Shown here: piece after piece, positions 55,721 through 63,938 of the stretch | Numbering within the stretch: the stretch's first letter is position 1 | How the letters are laid out: each line of letters opens with the position of its first letter | Assembly (NCBI RefSeq): GCF_918797505.1 | Contig: NC_092794.1 | Span: forward strand, 29,270,218-29,334,217 | DNA length: 64,000 nucleotides | From: Bemisia tabaci | Taxonomy: Eukaryota > Arthropoda > Insecta > Hemiptera > Aleyrodidae | Direction: 5' to 3' | Made by a program: the position numbers and the translations under genes | Notes under the pieces: model-generated | Seen by the model: the letters and a program-made list of their open reading frames with translations, nothing else | Told to the model about the DNA's origin: nothing | Databases searched by the model: none

Positions 55721-58700
55721 TTCAAGTCGAGACTGCTTGTCAAAGCAGGTTGAAAACATTTTTCATCACAAACTTCCAGCCAGAGAATCTCATCATCGAT
55801 GAGTACCTCCTATCGGCTAAAGACCTCATAATTAAAAAAATAAAAGAAGAACTCACCGGCGAGGCATTGAAGGTTAATATACTAGTTTACGCCGAGTACG
55901 AGAAAGCTGATGATAAGGACAAGGAAGGAATGCAGTTGAAAAAATTCAAGACTAAAAACGAAGCTATTTTCGCGTCAACGGATCTGGACGAGTATTATGA
56001 AAAGTTCAGGGCCAAGATTAATAAAGAGTCATTCGATTTTCACATGAACGGATCCGGGTGGGTGATGAAGAAGATACAAGGTATGGAGCTACGTATCAAC
56101 CGCTATTACGCGTTACATCGAGGAGGAACGTACGTTAAGCTTCCGTTTCGAACGAACAATGTTGTCAATGTAAATAACGGTGAATTAAACGATTGTTTCT
56201 TGTACGCAATGTTGGGAAAGTTTCTCCCAGTCGAAGAGAAAAATAAACATCGTCCGGAAAAATATTTAAATCTGTTCGATCGTTACGATTTCTCGGACGT
56301 TCGATTACCCACGAGCATAGATGACATTATCAAATTCGAGAAAAGGAACAACGTATCGGTTTCGGTATTTGGGCTCCGTGAGAGTTTGGTGTCCAACAAG
56401 AAAAAGTATACAGTTTACCCAATTAAAGTGGCCGACCCGGAAAGAGAGGACCACACCGACCTACTATGTCTCTCAACCCCCGTACCTTTAAGTTACCATT
56501 ATTGCTGGATCAGTAACTTTGATCAACTTGTACGTAATCAGTTGACAAAATATCAACATCGTATCTACATCTGCAAGAAATGCTTTACACACAAGAACTC
56601 GATGGAGGAATTGAATCAACATAAAGTTCTTTGCTCTTTAGTAAGCAAAGACGCATTCCTAGCTTCATTTCCCGACGAGCGATACCTCAAATTCGAAAAT
56701 CACCACAAGGAAATAAAACATAATTATGTAATTTATGCAGACTTTGAAGCCTACTTGGAACAAATTCATGGTGACTCGGAGCATCCAGCGTCTGCGTATA
56801 GGCGGCACATCTCAAATTCTTACGCTTACCTCCTCGTCACGGAGGATCCCGAATTTAAAATGACGGAACCGAAACTGTACCGTGGCGAAGAGGCACATAT
56901 CAAATTTCTGGACGATATAATCACTCTCGTAGGAAGAATCAGTGAGAGTTACAATGACAAAGAGAGTAAAATAATAATGACACATGAAGACCGGGCCACA
57001 TTTGAAGCGGAAAATAGGTGTGGACATTGTGAGGTGGATTTCTCACAACCAGGTATCGTAAAGGTAAGGGATCATGACCATCAAAAGAGAGCGGGAGGGA
57101 AAACAAGGTCCAATTATCGAAAAGCCTTATGTTCAAATTGCAATCTTATTTTCCGACATGAGAAATGTGTTAGAGTCGTCCTGCACAATGGTAGCAGGTA
57201 TGATTTCCACGAGGTAGTGCTGGCTCTGAACAAATATCCTCATCGCGTCGAAATAATACCACACACGGAGGAAAATTACATCAGCATGACGGTCCATCTG
57301 GGAAACAGGTTTTCGATCAAGTTCATCGACTCGTTCCGATTCCTCCCCGCATCGTTGGATAAACTGGTTCAGACGATCCCGCGCGAATCTTTCGTTCGCA
57401 CGAGGAAACTCACTCGCACAGACAATGAGTTCGACATGGTTTGTCGGAAAGCTCCGTTCCCGTACGATTACGTTGACAATCCGGCCAAGCTGAACGAGAC
57501 GCGTCCACCACCGCGAGAGGCTTTCTTCAACACCTGACTCAAACGGACATCTCCGAAGAGGAATACGAACGTTTCTCCAAGTTTGGCAAACTTTCAATTT
57601 CCGTAATCTCGGTGAGTATTCAGATTTCTACTTGCGACTCGATGTGTGCCTCCTCACCGATGTATTTGAGGAGTTCCGCTTTTCGGAATAAAAAATTATA
57701 GTTTGGACTGTGCCAATTACCTGACTCTACCCGGTTTCGCGTTCGACGCATTCCTAAAAATAACTAATGTGAAAATTCAACTCTTCAATGATATGGATAT
57801 GGTATTCATGATTATGAGCTCGATCCGAGGTGGGATAACACAGGTGGTGAAACGGCACGCTCTTGCAAACAATCCTTTGATACCGGATCAGTTTGATCCT
57901 AAAAAACCAGTGAACTATATACAATACTTGGATGTGACGGCACTTTACGCACACACCATGAGAAAGCATCTGCCCTACGATAACTACACTTGGGTCCCGG
58001 AAGGAGAAGAGTTGCTAACTCTGGCGAAAACTATAATCAACCATCCCGACGACGCTCCTTTCGGGTACATACTCGATGTAGATATTGAATATCCAGAACA
58101 CCTCCACGACCTGCACAAGGACCTTCCGTTCTTGTGCAAGAACGAAATACCACCATCGGGAGCGGGGAAATGTACGAAACTATTGACGACTCTAGCTAAT
58201 AAAAACAACTATGTTATCCACTATGTAATGTTGAAAGAAGCGCTCGGTCAAGGATTAAAACTCCTGCGCGTCAACCGGGCCATCAAATTCCGTCAGGCTC
58301 CTTTCTTGGCACCCTTCATCGAGCTGAACGCCCGGTTGAGACGGGACGCTACGAATCCGTTCCACCAAACGCTCCTGAAACTGTGCAGCAACGCTTGCTA
58401 CGGAAAATTTATCGAGAACCCGTTGAAGCGAAAGAATATTAAATTGGGTACAAACAGCAGACAGATATTGAAAGCCATCTCACGGGTCGATTTCGTAGAT
58501 CGCACGATTTTCGCAGAAGAATTGGTAGCAATCCATTTACGGAGAACAGAGGTCGTCATAGACAGACCAATGATTGTTGGTTTTTCAATCTTAGATCTGA
58601 GTAAAGTACACATGTATCAATTCCACTATAATCACATGCTTAAGAAGTACAATCCCGACCAAGTTCAACTTCTCTATATGGATACGGACTCGTTCATTTA

Positions 58701-59221
58701 CGAGTTTACTACACCGAACGTCTACGATGATATGATGTCAGATCTACACTTGTACGACACCTCCAACTTCCCAGAAGGTCATCAATGTCGCAGCGCGACA
58801 AACCGTAAAGTAATGGGTAGTTTTAAGGATGAAACGGGTGGAATACCCATTGCTGAGTTTGTCGCGCTGCGACCCAAGATGTATGCGTATCGTTTTAGCG
58901 ACGGGAAACAGAGAAAAGGGCAAAAGGGATATCAACACCAGTGGTAAGATCGCTAAACTTTGCCAATTTTCTCACAGTATTAAAAATCCTGAATCGAGAA
59001 TGACCGCCTCGATGCGCAGGATCGGGGCGCGGAAACATCAACTATACTCCTTCGAAACTACAAAAAGAACCCTCTCCGGCTTAGACGATAAACGTTGTAT
59101 TTTAGAAGACGGTGTTAGCACTGTTCCTTGGGGTCATCGTGACAACAAAGATCCTTGCATGGTGGATGAAAGTTGCGGAGCCGAGACCGAGTTGAGAAAA
59201 ATCCTCGCTGTTAAACAACTT

Positions 59222-59235
59222 CGTATAAATAGTAT
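59222..59235 (+). promoter_or_regulatory. Promoter-like word CGTATAAATAGTAT inside the polymerase 3' end
   Basis: The word lies within polymerase coding sequence, about 160 bases upstream of the next gene's ATG. It is duplicated at 59,310. Confidence 0.65.
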
Positions 59236-59309
59236 AGATAATTCTGGAGAACCGTCAGTTAAGAAACCTCGAATTTGAAAATAGGAACATCCTCGCTGTT
59301 AAACAACCT

Positions 59310-59323
59310 CGTATAAATAGTAT
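59310..59323 (+). promoter_or_regulatory. Second copy of CGTATAAATAGTAT, upstream of the 59.4 kb gene
   Basis: An exact copy 71 bases upstream of ATG 59,394, produced by the 88-bp tandem duplication. Confidence 0.7.
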
Positions 59324-59393
59324 AAATAATTCTGCTGGAGAACCGTCAGTTAAGAAACCTCGAATTTGAAAATAGTAAAAGTGCAACTAACAA

Positions 59394-59977
59394 ATGATGG
59401 CTTGTCTCGATGTACAAGGTTTTGGAGCCAAGGAAATTTCATCGTCAAAGAGTTTGGTCTTGTGGACATGAAGTGTACTCAAACTGAACTCTATTTATTC
59501 AAACCTCCGTTCCCGAGCAGCATGTTGAGCGCTAAAGACGTTGTGACAAACAACTGGTTAACACGCAATTATCATCACTTGGAATGGGAAAGCGGGTTTC
59601 TCGAGTACGATGAATTCACTTCAAAAATGAATAGCATCGGGAACCGCTACGATGTACTTTATGTTAAAGGTGAACAAAAACGAAATTTCATCAGTAGTTT
59701 CGTGCCGGACAAATGTATCGTTGTAAATTTGGATACTAAAGATTGTCCGTCCTTGCGACTATTGGCTCGTTGGTCGACAGCATATACGTGTCCTTTAGTA
59801 CATCCATTCTGCGCAATGTCGAACGCATTCCGATTGTGTATGTGGATGTCGGCATCTTATTATCGTGATTATTTCACAGATGAAATCATGCAATGGCAGG
59901 AGAAGATTATAGTGGCAGACGAACAAAGGAATCACCCCGATAATAATAAAGGAGTAGTAGATGAACAGTCAGATTGA
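59394..59977 (+). pseudogene. Conserved polymerase-neighbour protein of ~195 residues (one frameshift)
   Basis: Two adjacent ATGs (59,394 and 59,397) start a frame reading MACLDVQGFGAK. After about 59,430 the conserved-looking sequence continues in another register (FIVKEFGLVD) to the stop at 59,975-59,977. Recognisable blocks are a FIVKEF-like start, LFKPPFPS, TNNWLTRNYHHLEW, DVLYVKGEQKRNFI, CIVVNLDTKDCPSL and HPFCAMSNAFRLCMWM. From memory, unnamed arthropod proteins of this layout accompany protein-primed polymerases. Their function is unknown; an RNase-H-like or nuclease fold is conceivable but unproven. The C-terminus is polar. The promoter word lies 71 bases upstream. Confidence 0.6.
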
Positions 59978-59978
59978 A

Positions 59979-60160
59979 CGAACCGAAAAGTGAAATCATC
60001 CGTGCTTAATATAGCAGACAAATTGTCGAATCAACCCGACTTAATATATATATATGTAGCACACGAAAAGTGGAATCATTCGCAGACGAATTATCGAAGC
60101 GAAATATAGCAGTCGAAAAGTATCCGTGCTTAATATAGCAAACAACTTGTTTCACTCGAA
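59979..60160 (+). repeat. Short repeats between plus-strand genes, with TATA-like run
   Basis: CCGTGCTTAATATAGCA occurs at 60,000 and again at 60,124. Variants of CGAAAAGTGGAATCATT recur at 59,983, 60,065 and 60,173. TTAATATATATATATGT lies at 60,040-60,056. The arrangement suggests a diverged duplicated promoter for the 60.2 kb gene. Confidence 0.5.
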
Positions 60161-60212
60161 ATATTTAGCGCACGAAAATTGGAATCATTTGTACCTTGAA
60201 AGAACTGACGAC

Positions 60213-60503
60213 ATGGAAGTTTTCAACAATTCAATCTTGATCGTCAACGCTAAAGAGCTGACTGTAAACGCCCGCTACAAGATGAACAAACTCATCAAAA
60301 TACCAACCAAGTACGGGATCACCGTTGCCGCCGATATCATCTTCGAGAATCATCATCGTCTCCTCTTCCTACCTTCGCACATTACGAACCGTTTGACGGA
60401 CGATGCAATTCAGGATATCAACGCTGGATCCTTCGATCTCATCTACGAAGGCCCGATCGGAAGAACATATAAATTCGCACTCGTTCCAAACATTGCAGCT
60501 TGA
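60213..60503 (+). CDS. Small protein, possibly single-stranded-DNA binding
   Basis: The frame extends upstream, but the first ATG is at 60,213, giving 96 residues starting MEVFNNSILIVNAKELTVNA. It is intact. The order resembles small OB-fold proteins encoded beside protein-primed polymerases in arthropod elements: a short lead, then Y-K-M-N-K-L-I-K-I-x-T-K-Y-G, a beta-rich segment TVAADIIF, RLLFLPSHI, D-D-A-I-Q-D-I-N and DLIYEGPIG. Such proteins could coat displaced single strands during strand-displacement replication. This is inferred from pattern memory and context. It is the last plus-strand gene before the convergent 3' region. Confidence 0.5.
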   Translation: MEVFNNSILIVNAKELTVNARYKMNKLIKIPTKYGITVAADIIFENHHRLLFLPSHITNRLTDDAIQDINAGSFDLIYEGPIGRTYKFALVPNIAA

Positions 60504-60638
60504 TTTATATTGTATGTCATGTTTGTATTCTTTGTAAATGATGTAATGTTTGAAAAAAAAAAAATAAAATAAAATAAAAAAAAAAATGAAAAAATAAACA
60601 TGTTATTTTTTTTTTTTTTTTTAAATTTTTGCTTAAGA
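60504..60638. terminator. Convergent A/T-rich 3' region between plus- and minus-strand blocks
   Basis: Between the stop codons of the 60.2 kb gene and the capsid gene lie A-rich runs with AATAAAATAAAATAAAA (about 60,560-60,577) and ATAAACATG, then a poly(T) run. AATAAA signals serve the plus strand. The minus strand reads T-rich then A-rich sequence without a clear AATAAA. Confidence 0.55.
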
Positions 60639-61861
60639 TCAATCCAATTGCCTCACGGTTCCGTGCAGTAGTTCGTACGAATACTTCACAGGAGTGATCA
60701 GAATCACTTGGGCTGTAGTGTTGGCCGGGAAATTCTCTTTTACCACAACGGTCAACGTGATATCCACCGGAGCTGTTTTTAGATCTTCACCTTGAACGCA
60801 TTTGATGACAAAAATCGCGCGATCTTTGAAATTTTCAAACAACATAGCTGGCTCGCAGAGTTTCTCACCTTTCCAGTAGTCTCTCATAAAATCGGTGTAG
60901 TTCAGGTAGGCGTGATTATAATCCATACTCGGGAAATCGTAGATCGTATCAACTTGAGGAAACCGACGCTCACCGATTTGAACGCTGACCGAGCGCACAT
61001 TTACATGGTCGAAACGAGAGGAATCCTTCAGGTGATTGTCCCGTCGATCCGTTTGAAATACCAAGACCACGAATTTGGGCTTGTGCCTGCTGGTTGTTCT
61101 TACGCTCCATTTGAACGTCTTGGTCGGAAAAATCCCGGGATGTCGTGCGATTCCCAATTCATGTAACCGAAACTCATCTTGTCGTTCTTCTTCATCTTGA
61201 GCAAGATTTGTTTTTCCAGTTCCAACGTGAATTTGACGACGGGAATCTCCCAATAGATTTCGATTATTTTAAATTTGATGGTGTAACCGTCCGCGGTCGC
61301 CGCGTCGGTGATATAATATGCATTCTTATCCGTACCACTGCGCACTAGGATCAACTCTTGCGAGCATCTGACTAGAACGTCTTTGAAATGTACTGCGAAT
61401 CCGCTGAGTGAAGACAACGGAACGACGGCGCACTGAGTTTCATCCAACGTTGTCATATCCCATTCGGCCCATGAAGAAGAGATGTCACAAAACCCGGCAG
61501 TTGCGAGTCCCGCGGTTTCCGCTCTAGTGTATGTGAGATAATTTTTCACGGTCGATGTCACTCCGACACACTGCATGCTATCGATTTCCGTCCCGTTCAC
61601 TTTGTACTGCATACGGTCGAACAAGTGCAGGGGATAATTGTTAGCCCACTTGACTTTAGGTTTCGCAGCATCTGCGGCGGCTCCAGGATTTTTCTCGAGT
61701 TTCACTTCTAAACGCATGAAGATCCTCGAATCTTGAGGCACGGTGATCAGACCGTGGGTATCGGGGGTGAACCGGATCGAATCGTTGTTTCCACGCCGTT
61801 CGTCGACCGGACCGAAACGGATGTATTCGTATTCGATGATCTCTTGTCGCCAAGCTTCCAT
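60639..61861 (-). pseudogene. Double-jelly-roll major capsid protein (hexon-like), one frameshift
   Basis: ATG 61,861 opens a 253-codon frame. Near 61,110-61,150 the conserved sequence switches to the frame ending at 60,639, giving about 405 residues in two pieces. The N-terminal half contains FMRLEVKLEK, NNYPLHLFDRMQYKVNGTEI, VVPLSSLSGFAVHFKDVLV and QELILVRSG. The C-terminal half has PKFVVLVFQTDR, FDHVNVRSVSVQIGERRFP, Y-N-H-A-Y-L-N-Y-x-D-F and AIFVIKC. This matches the insect-wide family annotated as double jelly roll-like proteins, related to hexons of Polinton/adintovirus elements. It would form the trimeric shell capsomers. It starts eight bases after the small ORF upstream. Confidence 0.8.
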
Positions 61862-61868
61862 CTTGTTC

Positions 61869-62045
61869 TTATTTCGGATTTTTCACCACGAATCCGAGTT
61901 GTGTGAGAGCCCTCTTGGAATATTCGCTCAAAGTTTTCCTCTGCTGCTGCTGCTGCTGTTGACAACTAGTCCGTGGATTATCAATACTATTATATGCGAG
62001 AGAATTTAGGAACGTATCGTCGTTCTGGATCCTTCGTTTACCCAT
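61869..62045 (-). CDS. Intact 58-residue ORF between penton-like and capsid genes
   Basis: ATG at 62,045 overlaps the stop of the penton-like gene (ATGGGTAA), and TAA at 61,869-61,871 lies seven bases before the capsid ATG. The peptide begins MGKRRIQNDD, continues with a TFLNSLAYNSIDNPR stretch, has a run of seven Gln, and ends RKTLSEYSKRALTQLGFVVK plus NPK. This tight ATG/stop overlap is typical of real compact viral genes. A CGCATATAATAGTATTG promoter-like word sits inside it. It is basic, with an amphipathic C-terminal helix. Role unknown; possibly a minor virion component. Confidence 0.55.
   Translation of the reverse strand: MGKRRIQNDDTFLNSLAYNSIDNPRTSCQQQQQQQRKTLSEYSKRALTQLGFVVKNPK
61982..61998 (-). 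promoter_or_regulatory. Promoter-like word CATATAATAGTATTG upstream of the capsid gene
   Basis: Minus-strand TATAATAGTAT, about 125 bases upstream of the capsid ATG and inside the small ORF. It matches the polymerase-side variant TTATAATAGTAT. Confidence 0.55.
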
Positions 62046-62749
62046 AAGTTACTGGTCTCACGTGTAGTCGCACTGTCACTTCTTCACCACCGAAATTGAT
62101 CGCTCTTCCTTGTTGGTCTACTATATTAACGAGCAAACGTTGGATCTTATCACCCAAGACGGGGTAGTAATGAATCGTCGACGGTTGCTCTACCATTTTG
62201 AATCCTGGTTCGATATCGGGAGCAAACGCATAAATGTGATGTCCGCGCACCCCTTCACGTATCCACCGTCAGCGATGCTGCATTCGATGCATATCATGTT
62301 TACAGCGAGATGTTGACGCGATAGTCAGCTTCGTGCCATTCGTCCGGTGCCAAGAGACGCTTTCCGAATCCGAGCACCTTACGTAAAGTGCCGGGTCTGC
62401 GGAAATCGATCCAGTACTTGGATTTGATGCTTACTTTAAGCGTAGCGTTGTTCGCTTTGAGTTTGATAGCTTCCGCTCCGCCAAGATCTCCCTGCAAGTA
62501 TTCTTGTATACCCTCGATCTCGTAGGCTCCGATCGGGAACGAAATTGCCGAGTAATTCTCTTCAGGGCTCTCGGAGTAGAAAAGCAGTCTGTTCGTTATA
62601 TCGATGTTCGGGATGGAATAATAAGTTACAAAACCCGTCAGACCGATCTCGCAAGGTCCGAACAACTCGAGAGGTCTAGGCAGTGCAAACTCGAGAACGT
62701 TGCTCCTCCCCGTCAACATGAACGTGTGACATCTTTTCTGAGTTTCCAT
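62038..62749 (-). pseudogene. Penton-like minor capsid protein (two frameshifts)
   Basis: ATG 62,749 opens a 149-codon frame: METQKRCHTF, then FALPRPLELFGPCEIGLTGF, Y-S-I-P-N-I-D, F-P-I-G-A-Y-E-I-E-G-I, A-T-L-K-V-S-I-K and a frame end at 62,300. Frame changes near 62,301 and 62,250 lead to the C-terminal piece (IEPGFKMVEQPSTIHYYPV, R-L-L-V-N-I-V-D-Q, INFGGEEVTVRLHV), ending at 62,038. The order matches an insect/cnidarian family accompanying the double-jelly-roll capsid protein, taken to be a single-jelly-roll vertex (penton) protein. A promoter-like word lies just upstream. Either decay or sequencing indels could explain the breaks. Confidence 0.7.
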
Positions 62750-62761
62750 ATTCGGGTTTCG

Positions 62762-62777
62762 AGAATACTATATATTC
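62762..62777 (-). promoter_or_regulatory. Promoter-like word GAATATATAGTATTC before the penton-like gene
   Basis: Minus-strand ATATATAGTATT, about 14 bases upstream of ATG 62,749, overlapping the end of the protease coding region. It is a one-step variant of TATAAATAGTAT. Confidence 0.6.
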
Positions 62778-63140
62778 CTGGTTTGTACGAGCCATTCTAA
62801 ACATCGTTTCCCGCAGACGCTCGAGTTGAAATTTTGTTCGCTATCATAATTGTATCCTATTGTCGTCGTCGTGAGCTACCGCGTGAGCGTAAAATGTATC
62901 GCGTAATTTCAACGGGTGGTGGTAAATCACCGAAGCTGTCGTAGTACAATGCATTACCGCTCTTTGAAATCCGGTATGCTGTCCAATGTGTACCGGCTCC
63001 ATCGCTTCGGTCCAGATTGATGATACCGCACTCGGGACGTTGGGTTTCTTGGTCGCCAATTCATCGATCATGAACACACCGCGGAAATGCGGGATTCGTA
63101 ATTGTTCTGTCGCAGCGATCCTCAACTCAACATCCGTCAT
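62768..63140 (-). pseudogene. Adenovirus-like cysteine protease (two frameshifts)
   Basis: The start near 63,140 reads MTDVELRIAATEQLRIPHF then RGVFMIDEL, the N-terminal signature of the protease of Polinton/adenovirus-type elements. A frame change near 63,045 leads to E-C-G-I-I-N-L-D and G-T-H-W-T-A-Y (catalytic His, 62,983-62,988), then Y-Y-D-S-F-G (acidic residue, ~62,926-62,946). A stop at 62,857-62,859 and a further frame change lead to Q-N-F-N-S-S-V-C-G-K-R-C (oxyanion Gln and catalytic Cys, ~62,792-62,830), ending at TAG 62,768. All active-site residues are thus present but in three registers. The enzyme would cleave virion precursor proteins during maturation. Confidence 0.7.
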
Positions 63141-63163
63141 CGCTCGGCGCGGTAGCTCACGGA

Positions 63164-63906
63164 TCAGTTTAAATTCTTTCGGTAAGGTCTCAAGTAAAGT
63201 CCGTAACCTTTACGGTACGGTCGCAAGTACAATCCTTCACCGAGGTGTACGTTTTTCTTCAAAGATCCGTCGATGACAGTCTTGATCATTTTCGCTACCG
63301 GTGTGATTGTTCGCGCGGCCAGTCCGATACTCGTCAGGAGATTCTTGACTCCGGCACCCGTCTTCGGAATAGCCAAGATTCGCTCCGCCGGTTTCTTCTT
63401 TCTTCGACTCCGGCACCCATCTTTGGGAGAGCCAAGATTCGTTCGATCGACCGCTCCACCGTTTCGTCTTCTTCTTCGACGCTCTCTTTCTTCTTCTTGG
63501 TTTTCGGTTTTTTCGCTGCCACCGTCTTGTTTAGTCCCATTCCGAGTTTGGCTTTGAGTTTCATAGCGTTCGTTACGGCGTATGCTGCCGCTCTTTCACC
63601 CAACGATGAGTCGGACGCTTTCACAACGTTCCCAAGCTCTGTCGGCAAGTATGAGATCGGCTTTGTTCCTCTCGGTGGTGTCTTTTGTCTTACTGTAAGC
63701 GATGTCGTGGGACTTGCAAGCTTCGTCGAGCGGATTTATACCCGATCTCCGCGTTTCAATCGTTCTGTTTGCGAGGCGAGTGCCCGGTCCGCAGTACCTG
63801 TAGTCGCCCGGTAAGTGTATTCCGAACGGTAGTGAATTTATCAACGAGTTTAACAGTCCACGTCCTCGATTGTTTTGCTGCAAGTTGATGTTCTTCTCGG
63901 TGACAT
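63164..63906 (-). pseudogene. Parvovirus VP1-like protein with phospholipase A2 domain (frameshifted)
   Basis: A basic start (NLQQNNRGRGLLNSLINSLP) leads to a phospholipase A2 domain: calcium loop Y-C-G-P-G-T (~63,800) and active site D-E-A-C-K-S-H-D-I-A-Y (~63,720). Both are complete. The frame ends at 63,596. The conserved continuation (SSLGERAAAYAVTNAMK, then a Lys-rich stretch) is in a second register to 63,334. A third piece ends at 63,164 with GEGLYLRPYRKGYGLYLRPY. Probable ATG at 63,906, one base out of register, about 20 bases below the promoter word. A partial duplication (63,350-63,430) affects the middle. In parvoviruses this domain breaches endosomal membranes; here it is presumed to be a virion entry or core protein. 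Confidence 0.75.
63350..63432 (-). repeat. ~57-bp tandem duplication inside the VP1-like gene
   Basis: CTCCGGCACCC(G/A)TCTT(C/T)GG and GCCAAGATTCG recur at about 63,350-63,375 and 63,407-63,432. The two copies code the related peptides I-P-K-T-G-A-G-V and L-P-K-M-G-A-G-V in different registers, so the duplication coincides with a frame change. Confidence 0.6.
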
Positions 63907-63924
63907 ACTCTGACGAAAATCTCC

Positions 63925-63938
63925 ATACTATTTATACG
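63925..63938 (-). promoter_or_regulatory. Promoter-like word CGTATAAATAGTAT before the VP1-like gene
   Basis: Exact minus-strand word. Its final AT is the start of an ATG (63,926), and it lies about 20 bases upstream of the better ATG at 63,906. It is identical to the copies at 53,707, 59,222 and 59,310. Confidence 0.7.

Larger units (their letters stand above)
55231..59278 (+). pseudogene. polB: Protein-primed family B DNA polymerase (frameshifted)
   Basis: ATG 55,231 opens a 768-codon frame to 57,537. A 414-codon frame in the same register (57,703-58,947) and a C-terminal piece in another register (to 59,278) follow. Residues 1-155 hold four C-x2-C...H...H repeats. Downstream are a second Cys-rich finger, exonuclease I motif (YADFEA, ~56,738), a CxxC...HxH finger (~57,019-57,150), exonuclease II (NGSRYDFH, ~57,187) and exonuclease III (YLRLD, ~57,630). 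Then come RGGITQ, motif A (DVTALYA, ~57,930), motif B (K-x3-SNACYG, ~58,385) and motif C (YMDTDS, ~58,677). All catalytic acidic residues survive. Frame changes near 57,530, 57,580, 57,690, 58,920 and 58,985 break it. The family copies linear genomes with terminal proteins. Confidence 0.85.
59201..59376 (+). repeat. 88-bp tandem duplication spanning the polymerase 3' end and a promoter word
   Basis: ATCCTCGCTGTTAAACAAC starts at 59,201 and 59,289. Both units contain CGTATAAATAGTAT and end GAATTTGAAAATAG. The first unit codes the last residues of the polymerase; the second is untranslated and lies just before the next gene. Confidence 0.85.

Noticed and set aside
57133..57597. 154-codon minus-strand ORF inside the polymerase gene
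   Set aside because: It is antisense to conserved polymerase coding sequence with exonuclease motifs and shows no domain of its own.
60792..61166. 124-codon plus-strand ORF antisense to the capsid gene
   Set aside because: The minus-strand frame carries the conserved capsid sequence; this is a shadow.
63245..63814. 189-codon plus-strand ORF antisense to the VP1-like gene
   Set aside because: The minus strand has the phospholipase motif and family tail; the plus-strand frame is Ser/Phe-rich without a domain.
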